Below, in pieces: positions 42,358 to 50,918 of a stretch of DNA of 64,000 nt. The notes under the pieces are model-generated. The model made no database searches, had not been told where the DNA came from, and saw only the letters and a program-made list of their open reading frames with translations. The stretch covers positions 62,001 to 126,000 of the forward strand of contig NZ_JACOPW010000002.1 in NCBI RefSeq assembly GCF_015461845.1, written 5' to 3'. Position 1 is the first letter of the stretch, and every line of letters starts with the position of its first letter. The position numbers and the translations under genes were made by a program. This DNA comes from Pseudomonas mucoides (GTDB lineage Bacteria > Pseudomonadota > Gammaproteobacteria > Pseudomonadales > Pseudomonadaceae).

Positions 42358-43284
42358 ATGGACCGTTTCAACGCCATGCGCGTGTTTACCCGAATCGTCG
42401 AGCTGGGCGGGTTTGCCAAAGCAGCCGACAGCCTGCAATTGCCCCGAGCCTCGGTCACTGTATTGATCAAGCAGCTTGAAGCGCATCTGGGGACCCAATT
42501 GCTGCAACGGACTACGCGCCAGATCAGCCTGACCCTCGACGGCGCGGCCTATTACCCCCGTTGTGTGCGGCTATTGGCGGACCTGGAAGAAACTGAAGCG
42601 GTGTTTTCCGCCGCTCGACACAATCCCAAAGGGTTGCTGCGGGTGGACATGCCGGCAGGAATTGGGCGCTTGATCGTGATTCCGGCATTGCCGGCGTTCA
42701 CCCGACGTTATCCCTTGATCGAGCTGGAAATCGGTTTGAATGATCGCCCCATCGATCTGATCCGCGAAGGGGTCGATTGCGTGTTGCGTGGTGGCTGCGC
42801 GCTGGATGATTCATTGGTGGCGCGGCCATTGGTCATGCTGGACCAGGTCACCTGTGCCAGCCCTGACTACTTGCAACGCCATGGAATCCCTCAATGTCTG
42901 GCAGACCTGGAAGGGCACCGGATGGTGGAGTATTTCTCCGGCACGACCGGTAAGCGTTTTGGACTGGAATTCCAGGTTGATGACGAAGTGCAACTCATGG
43001 ATTTGCCCAAACAGGTGGCAGTCAACAGCGCCGACGGTTACCTGGCGGCGTGTGAGGCGGGGTATGGGCTGATTCAGACCCCGTATTACCACGTTGCTCG
43101 CCAACTCGATGAAGGCCGATTGTGTGAAGTGCTCGGGAGCGTGCCGCCACCGGTGATGCCGTTGACGGCGCTGTATCCGCCCCACCGCCAGTTGTCCCGG
43201 CGGGTGAGGGTGTTTGTCGATTGGCTGGTGGAGCTTTGCGCGCAGCCGGGCCTTAACGTTTACCGGAAGGGTTCAAGCGGCTGA
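42358..43284 (+). CDS. LysR-family transcriptional regulator
   Basis: This 308-residue protein has an N-terminal winged helix (residues 1-60, MDRFNAMRVFTRIVELGGFA, then RASVTVLIKQLEAHLGTQLL) and a periplasmic-binding-like effector domain (about 90-295). It belongs to the group near AaeR/DsdC-like orphan regulators with PAGIGRLIVIPALPAF in the hinge region. Divergent from the aldo-keto reductase, it probably controls that gene. Its 3' end overlaps the convergent GNAT gene by 12 nt. Confidence 0.93.
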   Translation: MDRFNAMRVFTRIVELGGFAKAADSLQLPRASVTVLIKQLEAHLGTQLLQRTTRQISLTLDGAAYYPRCVRLLADLEETEAVFSAARHNPKGLLRVDMPAGIGRLIVIPALPAFTRRYPLIELEIGLNDRPIDLIREGVDCVLRGGCALDDSLVARPLVMLDQVTCASPDYLQRHGIPQCLADLEGHRMVEYFSGTTGKRFGLEFQVDDEVQLMDLPKQVAVNSADGYLAACEAGYGLIQTPYYHVARQLDEGRLCEVLGSVPPPVMPLTALYPPHRQLSRRVRVFVDWLVELCAQPGLNVYRKGSSG

Positions 43285-44208
43285 ACAGGTGTTGGCCTGT
43301 GCGCTGGCGTCGCGCTGCAAGTTATCGTGCAACTGTTGCATGTCAGGGCAATGCAGGGAGAGATGACGCGGCTGCGCCCCTCGGTGAAACAGCGCAAACC
43401 ACCCGTTGCTGCGCAGGGCGGGCATCAATCCGCTGAAGGTGAAACCCAGCAGGGTCAAACGGTGCAAGTCCTCGGCAAAGTGGCGTGACAGCTCGATTTT
43501 GGCCGAGATGAGCCAATGGCTGGGCAACCTCCGGAGTTGGTCCAGCAATGCGTCGCTCAAACGCTGAATGACGACGACGTAGCGTTGGTGATTTTGCCTG
43601 ATTTGCAACGGCATCGACGCTGGCGACAGCGTGGCCCGATAAGTCCCGAACACATCACACAAGCGTTGCATAAGCGTGCGACAACTTTCAGGCCACTGAA
43701 CTTCGGGTAACGGACGTGTGTGCCCCTCGGCCAGATAACAGCCGAGCACCATGGTTTCCGGCAGCGGCCTGGTGAGCGGGGACGGCGCGTAGTCGGGAAG
43801 CAATCCCGTGCTGTGAAACCCGATGCTGTGGGCCATGCGTTGCGTGTGGGGATGGTGCGTGACTTGTTTGATCAAGACGTTCTTGACCTGTTGCGCCTGC
43901 GACTGCAACAACAATTCCCGACCCAGGTGTGTCGCGATACGCTGACCTCGCGCAGCGGGATGGACCACGCTCAGCGCCAGCTCGGGGATGTCCGACAGTG
44001 AGTCACGGCATAACGCGGCGTGCCCCAACACGCATTCGCCGTCGACCGCCAGCATCGAGAACCATTGGCCGCAGGCGTTGTGCTGACTGATCATGTTCGG
44101 CAGATAAACGTCCGGTCGAGGGTAATGATCCCCATAGATCTGGCGAAACAACTGACTTACGGCGCGTGCATCACCTGGCTGGAAGCGACGATAAACGAGG
44201 GTCGACAT
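43273..44208 (-). CDS. GNAT-family N-acetyltransferase, last gene of the LuxC/EhpF-like operon
   Basis: This 311-residue protein has an N-terminal GNAT domain (about 1-150): MSTLVYRRFQPGDARAVSQL, ELALSVVHPAARGQRIATHL (acetyl-CoA pyrophosphate loop RGQRIA) and SIGFHSTGLLPDYAP. The second half (about 165-311) contains another GNAT-like C-terminal pattern (HRLTLLGFTFSGLMPALRSN), so it may be a two-domain protein. Its ATG shares one base with the stop of the adenylating-enzyme gene (TAATG). It may acylate an amine or hydroxyl on the pathway product. It overlaps the LysR gene by 12 nt at the 3' end. Confidence 0.8.
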   Translation of the reverse strand: MSTLVYRRFQPGDARAVSQLFRQIYGDHYPRPDVYLPNMISQHNACGQWFSMLAVDGECVLGHAALCRDSLSDIPELALSVVHPAARGQRIATHLGRELLLQSQAQQVKNVLIKQVTHHPHTQRMAHSIGFHSTGLLPDYAPSPLTRPLPETMVLGCYLAEGHTRPLPEVQWPESCRTLMQRLCDVFGTYRATLSPASMPLQIRQNHQRYVVVIQRLSDALLDQLRRLPSHWLISAKIELSRHFAEDLHRLTLLGFTFSGLMPALRSNGWFALFHRGAQPRHLSLHCPDMQQLHDNLQRDASAQANTCSAA

Positions 44209-45497
44209 TACTGACGCTCCGTTGACGGCGAGTCATACGCGCGCACGTCCAGAACCCGCATCTGTTTGCCAGAGCGCGGGTGAAGGTTCAAATCGGTGGT
44301 TGCACAGGGCGCCACGCGCAGTTCCATCAACCCTTGGCGATTCAGTTGCTCAATGCCGGGATAATGGGCGATCAGCGCTTCATGCAGCGCGCTGCAGATG
44401 GGGAGGGTGTCGGTGGATGGCATGGTGGGCACCCACTTCACCGTCACAAGGTCTATGACGCCCTCTTGCTCGATCACCAACTGCCATTGATCGCTGCCAG
44501 CGATGTGCTGCACGATCAACAGGATTTCGTCGATCAGCAACGACAATGTCCCGACCCGAACCCGTTGACTGTGGGCACTGCGTCCCTTGAGCGCGAATTT
44601 GCGCATCGGCGTGGCGCTTGGCTCGCGCCAGCAAGCGCGGTCACCCACGGGATACCGCAGCAGGGGCATGAGCCGGCGCGTAAGGTTGGTGACCACCAGC
44701 AAACCGGTACGGTCACACTCTTCGATGACTTCGCCGGTGTGCTCATCGACAATTTCCAGCAGTGTGTGGGGTTCAAACGTCCGATGCTCTCCCAAGGCAC
44801 AGTCACGGCTACTGGCCCCTATCAGGCCGGCATCGACGCTGGCGTAGCCGGCGGAGGCGATGCGCGCATTGGGAAGCGCTGTCTTGAGCATGGCGATTTG
44901 CGCGGGGAACAGGCTTTCGCCGCCGTACAGCAATGTATCGACGCCGCACAACACCCGTTGATGCCGACTCAGGTAGGCGGCAAATCGCAACAACTGGGCT
45001 GGAACGCCGGCAAGCACGTTGATCCGATGCTGATCTACAGCATCAGCCAGCACGTCCAGGTCGACATTGCCCGTGAAGGGAAACTCGCAAATGGAGTGTG
45101 TGACGTGCGCCAGTGAGTCGTGGAAGAACACGAAGCTGGCGTAAAGATCACCGGAAAAAAACAGATTGGCGACCCGGTCGCCGTTCTTCAGTTGAGAGGA
45201 AATGCTGTGTGCAAATGTGGTTACCAATGTCCGCCATTCATTGGGGGTATAAACGCTAAGTTTGCCTTGACTGGTCGAGCCCCCGGTTTTAAATACCAGG
45301 CCATCGTCGATACGTCCTGTCAGCACGGCCCAGTTATTCAAGTCGTGACTGTCTGCCCAATACTCATCCACGTTTATTAATGGCAGCGCGTTCAAGGTAA
45401 CTTCGCACATGGGCAAGTCTTGCAGATGATTGCGGTAAAAGTTCGAGTGTTGCCTTATGAAAGGCACGAGTTGTTCAAGCGAATACATGGAATTCAC
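44208..45497 (-). CDS. EhpF/PaaK-like adenylate-forming enzyme
   Basis: This 429-residue stand-alone adenylating enzyme is of the phenylacetate-CoA ligase/CoF synthetase type. The ATP loop reads FKTGGSTSQGKLSVY, followed by ANLFFSGDLYASFVFF, LLYGGESLFPAQI, SAGYASVDAGLIGAS and a C-terminal RSGKQMRVLDVR that should carry the catalytic Lys. It is closest in pattern to EhpF of the griseoluteic acid pathway, which activates a phenazine carboxylate, and is clearly related to the second domain of the neighbouring LuxC fusion. The start may be GTG 45497 (with GAGAG upstream) or ATG 45488. It lies 53 nt downstream of the fusion gene. Confidence 0.85.
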   Translation of the reverse strand: MNSMYSLEQLVPFIRQHSNFYRNHLQDLPMCEVTLNALPLINVDEYWADSHDLNNWAVLTGRIDDGLVFKTGGSTSQGKLSVYTPNEWRTLVTTFAHSISSQLKNGDRVANLFFSGDLYASFVFFHDSLAHVTHSICEFPFTGNVDLDVLADAVDQHRINVLAGVPAQLLRFAAYLSRHQRVLCGVDTLLYGGESLFPAQIAMLKTALPNARIASAGYASVDAGLIGASSRDCALGEHRTFEPHTLLEIVDEHTGEVIEECDRTGLLVVTNLTRRLMPLLRYPVGDRACWREPSATPMRKFALKGRSAHSQRVRVGTLSLLIDEILLIVQHIAGSDQWQLVIEQEGVIDLVTVKWVPTMPSTDTLPICSALHEALIAHYPGIEQLNRQGLMELRVAPCATTDLNLHPRSGKQMRVLDVRAYDSPSTERQ

Positions 45498-45550
45498 GGG
45501 GCTCTCTTTATATCAGGCATGTCTACGGTTAAGAGACAGGATGTTGCTGA

Positions 45551-47965
45551 TCAGCGGTGTATTTGTATTCGGTTATCAATAACCAAGGGTGTTTTGCCGC
45601 TGTGTTTGTTTCTTGTGAAGGCCGATTCCGCACATTCGTGAATTTCTACCATTAAAAAGCAGTTGTTTACCGCGCTCGACAAGGCTTCATCGGTCAATAG
45701 GGACTGGCGAACGCTACCCCTGTCTGAATCGATGAAAACCCGCAGCCGTTCCATGCCGTTCGGTGCATGATCCAGCTGAATTTGAATCGGTCTGCCGACA
45801 CGCTCTTGCAGCGCCGATGGCGAGATGAACTCTGTGCCTATCCGCAGCAGCTTGCCGTGGCGCTGAAGCAATTCGAACCGCGGCGATTCAAGTCCGCAAG
45901 GACAGGGGCCGGGTACCCAGCGACCGGTATCGCCCACGTCATACCGGCGTACGTCCTGACCTTGCCGCGCCCGGGAGGTAAACAGCAATCGTCCGATTTC
46001 ATCAGCCTGGACGGGCACATCCTGTTCGATCTCGACAATTTCCAGATGCTGGGTATCGCCCATCAAATGAAATACCCCATTGGCCGTCGATGCGCAGGCA
46101 TGCCCCAGGGGACCGGCATCGACCGAGCCATAAATCGCCGAGCGAATCTGCAACACGCCACAACTTTCCATCAGGCGCAGGCTGGCCTCTGCCGGGTGTT
46201 CACCGCCGAGGAACACTTTATGGATGCCGCCGTAAACGCGCAGGCGTTCCTGCTCGTTGAAGAACAGGCGGTGCAAGGTGCTTGGCATGCCGATCAGCAC
46301 GGTGACACGCTGGTCCGCGATCATTTGCGCAATTTCGCTGAAGTCGTCATTCGGCGGTGCCCCCATCGGGAAATGGGTCACCTCCATCAGCTCAAGCACC
46401 TTGGTAAAACTGGAAAACCCGCCGTACAAGCCGCCGCCGTAAAACAGGTTCATCACCCGGTCCGTAGAAGGGTCGAGGCCGGCGGCGAACATACCATCGG
46501 CTGCCGCGCGCATTTGCCGCTCGAAGTCGCGATAGCTGTACCCGGCCACCGCCGGCCTGCCACTGCTGCCCCCCGAACGAAAATACAGTTGGGCTGCGCC
46601 ACTGATGGGCTGGGCCATGAACGCGTTTTTATCCATGATTGGCGTTTGGCTTGAAGGGGGAGCCGGTGGCGGCATGTCGAGTGTTGCCCGGCCAGTCGCT
46701 GTTTCTGCCGGCAGGCTCACCGAGAGGCGACGACTCAGACGCGACAGCGCGTAGACACCGTCGTGCGGTTCACCGGCGTAACCATCATGAATAGAGCCGC
46801 AAGGCGCAATGCGCGTGACCCCCGCGTTGACCAACGTGCGTACCAGCTGTGGCGCTTGTGCGGGTGAACAGATCAGCGCGCAACTCTGCAGCACGGTACG
46901 CCACGGCAGCAGCGTCTCGGCGATCAAGTGTTGCGGCACGGGTTTGAGCATCAGCGTGCGGAACAGTGGCGATGGGGCCAGTGTTTGATCATGCTCCCAG
47001 ATGATCCGCCATCCTGAGCCGTTCCAGACCTGGCCGGTCTGGTTTGCAAAGCAGAGATCCAGTCGAGCCATGGCGCAGCGGGTGGTGATTTCCGAGGCTT
47101 CCTGATCGGTCGGGGTCAGCGCCGGCCACTGCAGGGCACGGCGTTCAAACGCTTCGACCAGTTGTTCACCCAGCCCCTGCAACACCACGGGATCGTCACT
47201 GTCGACCAACAGCCATTGCGGGCTGGAGCAGGCCTGTTGATCCAGACTGCAGACTTCATCCACCAAGGCGTCCAGCGTAGATGCAGTGGCCGCGTCTGGC
47301 GACAGGTAAGCGAAACTGATTCTGTGCCCCCAGTCGATCCAGCGACATCCGGCCGGGATGTGCTGACGAATGGCTTTAAGGGACGCTTCGCCGCCCCAGG
47401 CTGACACGCCATCGGCGCGAGTGCAGAGTTCAGGGATCTGTGCCGTACTGACAGGCAGCACCGCAACGAAATCTGCCAACCTGTCGCTGGTGTCACACTT
47501 AACCAGTGCCGCGAGTAACCGAGCGGTCACGCCTTCGTCGCTGGAACTGGGGCGCAGCCAATTGATGTTACCGGCCAGCAGGCTTTCGACGATCGCGCAG
47601 AACGCCAATAGCGGTGCATTGCCTGGCGTCACATGCACCACCAGCCCCAGCGGGTGCCAGCTTTCAAAACTTGTTTGGCGGTAGTCGATACGTCGCAGCG
47701 AACGGGGTTGGTCGCCCAGTTCTCGTTCAAGCTTGGTGCTGAGGTTGCTGCGCTGACAGAAGTCGACAAGCCCTTGGCGTTGTTCATCGTTGAGGGGCAA
47801 TTCAACTGTTCGAGTCTGCAATTGCAGGGCAAAACGAGTGACGGTTTCGATCACGGTACCGCTGTCGATCGGTGCACTCAGTAGCCGTGGCAGTTGTTGG
47901 TGCAGGCGCTCAAGGGTTGCCTCAAGGGTGACATCGTCACGCAGTTGGCCATTGATCAAGTACAT
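45551..47965 (-). CDS. LuxC-type acyl-CoA reductase fused to EhpF/PaaK-like adenylating domain
   Basis: This 804-residue two-module protein has residues 1 to about 425 resembling LuxC, the NADPH-dependent fatty acyl reductase. It shows HVTPGNAPLLAFCAIVESLL and the acyl-thioester cysteine motif LDQQACSSPQ (Cys246). A Pro/Ser-rich linker (about 430-442) leads to an adenylating domain (445-804) with the ATP loop YFRSGGSSGRPAVAGY, NLFYGGGLYGGFSSF, FLGGEHPAEAS, SAIYGSVDAGPLG and the terminal SGKTPLVIDNR. A carboxylate could thus be adenylated, transferred to Cys246 and reduced to an aldehyde in one polypeptide. It follows the LuxE-like gene by 1 nt. No carrier protein domain is seen. Confidence 0.88.
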   Translation of the reverse strand: MYLINGQLRDDVTLEATLERLHQQLPRLLSAPIDSGTVIETVTRFALQLQTRTVELPLNDEQRQGLVDFCQRSNLSTKLERELGDQPRSLRRIDYRQTSFESWHPLGLVVHVTPGNAPLLAFCAIVESLLAGNINWLRPSSSDEGVTARLLAALVKCDTSDRLADFVAVLPVSTAQIPELCTRADGVSAWGGEASLKAIRQHIPAGCRWIDWGHRISFAYLSPDAATASTLDALVDEVCSLDQQACSSPQWLLVDSDDPVVLQGLGEQLVEAFERRALQWPALTPTDQEASEITTRCAMARLDLCFANQTGQVWNGSGWRIIWEHDQTLAPSPLFRTLMLKPVPQHLIAETLLPWRTVLQSCALICSPAQAPQLVRTLVNAGVTRIAPCGSIHDGYAGEPHDGVYALSRLSRRLSVSLPAETATGRATLDMPPPAPPSSQTPIMDKNAFMAQPISGAAQLYFRSGGSSGRPAVAGYSYRDFERQMRAAADGMFAAGLDPSTDRVMNLFYGGGLYGGFSSFTKVLELMEVTHFPMGAPPNDDFSEIAQMIADQRVTVLIGMPSTLHRLFFNEQERLRVYGGIHKVFLGGEHPAEASLRLMESCGVLQIRSAIYGSVDAGPLGHACASTANGVFHLMGDTQHLEIVEIEQDVPVQADEIGRLLFTSRARQGQDVRRYDVGDTGRWVPGPCPCGLESPRFELLQRHGKLLRIGTEFISPSALQERVGRPIQIQLDHAPNGMERLRVFIDSDRGSVRQSLLTDEALSSAVNNCFLMVEIHECAESAFTRNKHSGKTPLVIDNRIQIHR

Positions 47966-47966
47966 G

Positions 47967-49100
47967 TCATGCCTCTCCCATCAGTTCGGACGCGGCCATT
48001 GCGCAGCTTCGGCTAGCGGTTGTTCCGGCGCGTCCATGCAGTTCAAACCAGTCGGTCGTCAAGCCGCACCCGCAGCTTGCGCCGGGGTGTAATGTCGCCA
48101 GATCACTCATCACCACGGCATGCGCCGGGCTTGAAGAAATGTAGGGCGATACGAACTCCAACAAGCCGCGTTTGCCGTAGGGCTGGACGCTGAAGTCGGC
48201 GGGATTGCGCACGAAAACCTTCGAATAAACCGGCACATGAAAATGCTGGTGAGCACACTGAACGTAAGGCACGGCATGCTCGACGGCGCCGTAACCATCC
48301 CGGCAGCGCGCCAGCTCGATACCCAGTTGGCGGTTGATCCGTTGGTACAACCGCGACAGAGGCATTTCCTGCGCCGCCTGGGTTTTCCAGCCGCCCCCGA
48401 GAATCACCAATGACTCGGCCGGTAGCTTGAGGTCCGTCAGGCCGGTGTCTTCCATATGTTGCAACGCATGGGACAGGAACGCTGGAAATCCGAGAATGCG
48501 CACGGGCAAGCCTTCTTCAGCAAATTGCTGCAAGGCGTGGACAACCCCGAACGGGTCGAACGCGTGCCCATTTCCAGTGCGGCGCAATCCATAGGCGACT
48601 CGATTGACGGGGGCATAGCGGCATAAAAACTGATCGGTGAAAGCGGTTCCAAGGCTGATGACTGCGTCGGGTTCATAGCTCAGCAGCAAGTAGTTGCAGG
48701 GGCTGTCTGGAGTGTCCCAGCCGTAGTGCCGGAAAATGTGGTTCACCATGCCTTGGGCGGCGGCCATGCTGCGAGTGTCATAGCGCATGCGACTTTTTTG
48801 GCCGCTGGTGCCAGACGATGTCAGCTCAAGCGCGTCCTTTCCCGAGGAACCCAGTAATAAATGGCGCTTGAAATAGTTGGCAAAAATCGGCGGCAGTCTT
48901 GACCAGTCATCCATCGATGCCAGCGCGTTGGCATCAAGGCCATTGGCGTGCAGCCAGCGTTCATAGCCCGGCGTGTGCTGACAATGGAACAGACTGATTT
49001 CACTCATCGCCCGATCAAACAGGCCGTCTGGTACCGAATCCAGGCAATAGGGTTTCGTTAACGCGCAAAGCGCATCGGTATGGGGTAAATGGATCATCAA
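47967..49100 (-). CDS. LuxE-like acyl-protein synthetase
   Basis: This 377-residue protein resembles LuxE, the fatty-acid-activating subunit of the bioluminescence reductase. It has the ATP loop ELTSSGTSGQKSRMRYD, LLLSYEPD, the stretch RILGFPAFLSHALQHM, VILGGGWKTQAAQEM, DGYGAVEHAVPYVQC and RGLLEFVSPYISSSPAHAVV. In lux systems LuxE adenylates a fatty acid and passes it to LuxC. Here it lies directly before the LuxC fusion, but luxA, luxB and luxD are absent, so the aldehyde must serve another purpose. It starts MIHLPHTDALC just after the MFS gene (18 nt). Confidence 0.9.
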   Translation of the reverse strand: MMIHLPHTDALCALTKPYCLDSVPDGLFDRAMSEISLFHCQHTPGYERWLHANGLDANALASMDDWSRLPPIFANYFKRHLLLGSSGKDALELTSSGTSGQKSRMRYDTRSMAAAQGMVNHIFRHYGWDTPDSPCNYLLLSYEPDAVISLGTAFTDQFLCRYAPVNRVAYGLRRTGNGHAFDPFGVVHALQQFAEEGLPVRILGFPAFLSHALQHMEDTGLTDLKLPAESLVILGGGWKTQAAQEMPLSRLYQRINRQLGIELARCRDGYGAVEHAVPYVQCAHQHFHVPVYSKVFVRNPADFSVQPYGKRGLLEFVSPYISSSPAHAVVMSDLATLHPGASCGCGLTTDWFELHGRAGTTASRSCAMAASELMGEA

Positions 49101-49118
49101 TGGACCTGTGCTTGGGGA

Positions 49119-50360
49119 TCAGACGGTAAGTGCGACAGCGTTGCGGCGAAGAAAAAACCGCAAGGGCAACAGGGATAGAAGCCCGGCGATGCCCGCCATC
49201 AGGGAGAAGGATTCATGGCTGTAACCAGCGCCGACTGCCGCAAGCAACGAACCACCGCCCCCCATGACAAGGATCGAGATCATGCCGATCATCGCCGAGA
49301 CCAGGCCTTTGCTGTCATCGCTTGAGAACAATGCAAGGCGATAGAGTGCGGCGTTGCTCATGCCAAGACCGACCGCGTAAAGCCCAAGGCAACCGATCAG
49401 CAAGGGCGTCGAGACGCCGTAGAAACTGAGGACGACCAATGCGAAGAGCCCACCGCACAACGGCCAGAGCGAGTATCTAATCAGTTGTGGGATGTCGGTC
49501 TTGGCGATCAATCGATTGAGTATCAGGTTGCCAAGAATGACCGCGGCAAACACCGGGATTTGCCACAGGCCGTAAGCAAGTGGCGAAAGCCCTTGGTTAT
49601 GCATCAGCAGCAGTGGCGCCAACCCGATCCAGGCAATCAACGGCAAACTCATGATGCCCAGCGCGACACTGGCGCTCAGGAATCGCGTGTTACCGAGCAG
49701 TGCGGCATAACGGCGCACGGTACCGCCCCATTCAAACGGCACGGCCATCAGGCGTTGACCGTCATGGCGTAACGTTCCCACGGTTTCCGGCATGTACACA
49801 AAAAGTGCCAGCCAGACCGCCATGCCGCTCATGCCCAGCAGCAAAAACAGTTCCCTCCAGGTTAACCATTCCAGCAGCAGGCTGCCCAACAGCGGGCCGA
49901 GAAGGGGAGAAAGCAGTGCGACATTTCCCAGCAGTGCCATGATTTTTACCGCGTCCGCTTCGCAGAACACTTCCTGCAATGCCGGGTAGCTGACGGCGAT
50001 GACAAACCCCAATCCCAAGCCCTGGATCAGGCGTAATCCATTGAACGCATAAATGCTTTGCACACTGAATGCGGCACTGCAGGCGAGGGCGAATACCGCA
50101 GAACCGATAAGTAACATTCTACGGCGACCAAAGTGATCGGACAGTGGTCCGATAAGCCACTGCAACAGGATGCCTCCTGCCAGATACAGATTGAAAGCGA
50201 ATGGGACATGTTGTGCACTTGCATTCAAGTCGTGAGTGACAGTCAACATGGCCGGCATGATCATATCGCTGGCCATATAAGTCAGTAGTTCGAAAAGCGT
50301 TATTGCGAAGCAAAAGCCAAGCAAATGACACGCGCTTATATTGATCAAAGGCCTGTCCAT
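49119..50360 (-). CDS. MFS multidrug efflux transporter, MdfA-like
   Basis: This 413-residue inner-membrane protein has 12 predicted TM segments. The first carries FELLTYMASDMIMPAML, matching the MdfA pattern with its membrane-embedded acidic residues (Glu and Asp). The MFS motif A GPLSDHFGRRRMLLIG and motif C region LLSPLLGPLLGSLL are intact, as expected for a drug:proton antiporter. It is the first gene of the operon with luxE-like, luxC-fusion, ehpF-like and GNAT genes, and therefore probably exports the pathway product or confers self-resistance. A GGGAA site precedes the ATG by 5 nt. Confidence 0.92.
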   Translation of the reverse strand: MDRPLINISACHLLGFCFAITLFELLTYMASDMIMPAMLTVTHDLNASAQHVPFAFNLYLAGGILLQWLIGPLSDHFGRRRMLLIGSAVFALACSAAFSVQSIYAFNGLRLIQGLGLGFVIAVSYPALQEVFCEADAVKIMALLGNVALLSPLLGPLLGSLLLEWLTWRELFLLLGMSGMAVWLALFVYMPETVGTLRHDGQRLMAVPFEWGGTVRRYAALLGNTRFLSASVALGIMSLPLIAWIGLAPLLLMHNQGLSPLAYGLWQIPVFAAVILGNLILNRLIAKTDIPQLIRYSLWPLCGGLFALVVLSFYGVSTPLLIGCLGLYAVGLGMSNAALYRLALFSSDDSKGLVSAMIGMISILVMGGGGSLLAAVGAGYSHESFSLMAGIAGLLSLLPLRFFLRRNAVALTV

Positions 50361-50451
50361 ATATTCCCAGTTTTTTGCTGCGAGTTAATTGATGTGTGCT
50401 CTTGTTGCGCAGTAAGAGTATCCAACGATCAGGGAGGGCTCTAATAAAGGA

Positions 50452-50470
50452 TTGAAACAGGGCGTTTCAA
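50452..50470. promoter_or_regulatory. Perfect inverted repeat upstream of the MFS/LuxE/LuxC operon
   Basis: ttgaaacagggcgtttcaa is a 7-bp perfect dyad with a 5-nt centre, 92 nt upstream of the MFS start codon. It looks like an operator. It resembles the PsrA (fatty-acid-sensing TetR) pattern GAAAC-N-GTTTC, but the spacer of 5 is longer than the published 2-4, so the identity is only a hint. No regulator gene is part of the operon. Confidence 0.45.
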
Positions 50471-50530
50471 CTGTTTGCGAGATGATGCAATGTGAGTCGC
50501 AGGGTGAAAAACATTAATGGGTTTAACGAA

Positions 50531-50554
50531 AATGCCCGCGACAGCGCGGGCATT
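50531..50554 (-). terminator. Terminator-like hairpin after the small lipoprotein gene
   Basis: A perfect 10-bp stem, aatgcccgcg / cgcgggcatt, with a 4-nt loop lies about 70 nt downstream of the lipoprotein stop. On the minus strand the arm runs into ATTTTCGTT, a short T-run. It separates this gene from the MFS operon promoter. Confidence 0.65.
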
Positions 50555-50624
50555 AGTTAAGAGCTTGTCGGATTTGTCCTACGTACTAAAGTAAATAATG
50601 AATAGCTCTTGTCCCGGTCGTAAG

Positions 50625-50762
50625 TTATCGATGCTCGTAATAACCGGGCCCGCCACGATTATAGTGGTGATCCACGTGCCAACCGCCGTGGGGGAAAATG
50701 ATGCAGCCACTCAAGGCCAAAATTGCGATCAGGGGAATCAGCTGTGTGATTCGACGAAACAT
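50625..50762 (-). CDS. Small His-rich lipoprotein
   Basis: A 45-residue product starts MFRRITQLIPLIAILALSGC, a signal peptide with the lipobox LSGC (Cys20). A mature part of only 26 residues follows, rich in His, Gly and Tyr (HGGWHVDHHYNRGGPGYYEH). It should be a tiny lipoprotein at the outer or inner membrane. A GAGGA site 8 nt before the ATG and a terminator downstream support it. The histidines could bind metal. I do not know a function; similar miniature lipoproteins are common in pseudomonads. Confidence 0.72.
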   Translation of the reverse strand: MFRRITQLIPLIAILALSGCIIFPHGGWHVDHHYNRGGPGYYEHR

Positions 50763-50918
50763 TTCGAAATCCTCATGGTTAGCGCCGCTATGAAGCCAAA
50801 TCTCTTCATCGGCTGTAACATGAGACCCCGTTTACAGCTCGCCATCCCCGAAGAAAGGTAGGGGGTTGGCATGCGTTCGGATACAAAGCGGATACATTTT
50901 CAGGTTCAGGAACTCGCA

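Noticed and set aside
43273..50360. A bioluminescence (luxCDABE) operon
   Set aside because: LuxC- and LuxE-like proteins are present, but there is no luciferase (LuxA/LuxB), acyltransferase (LuxD) or flavin reductase, and the extra EhpF-like domains and MFS exporter do not fit.
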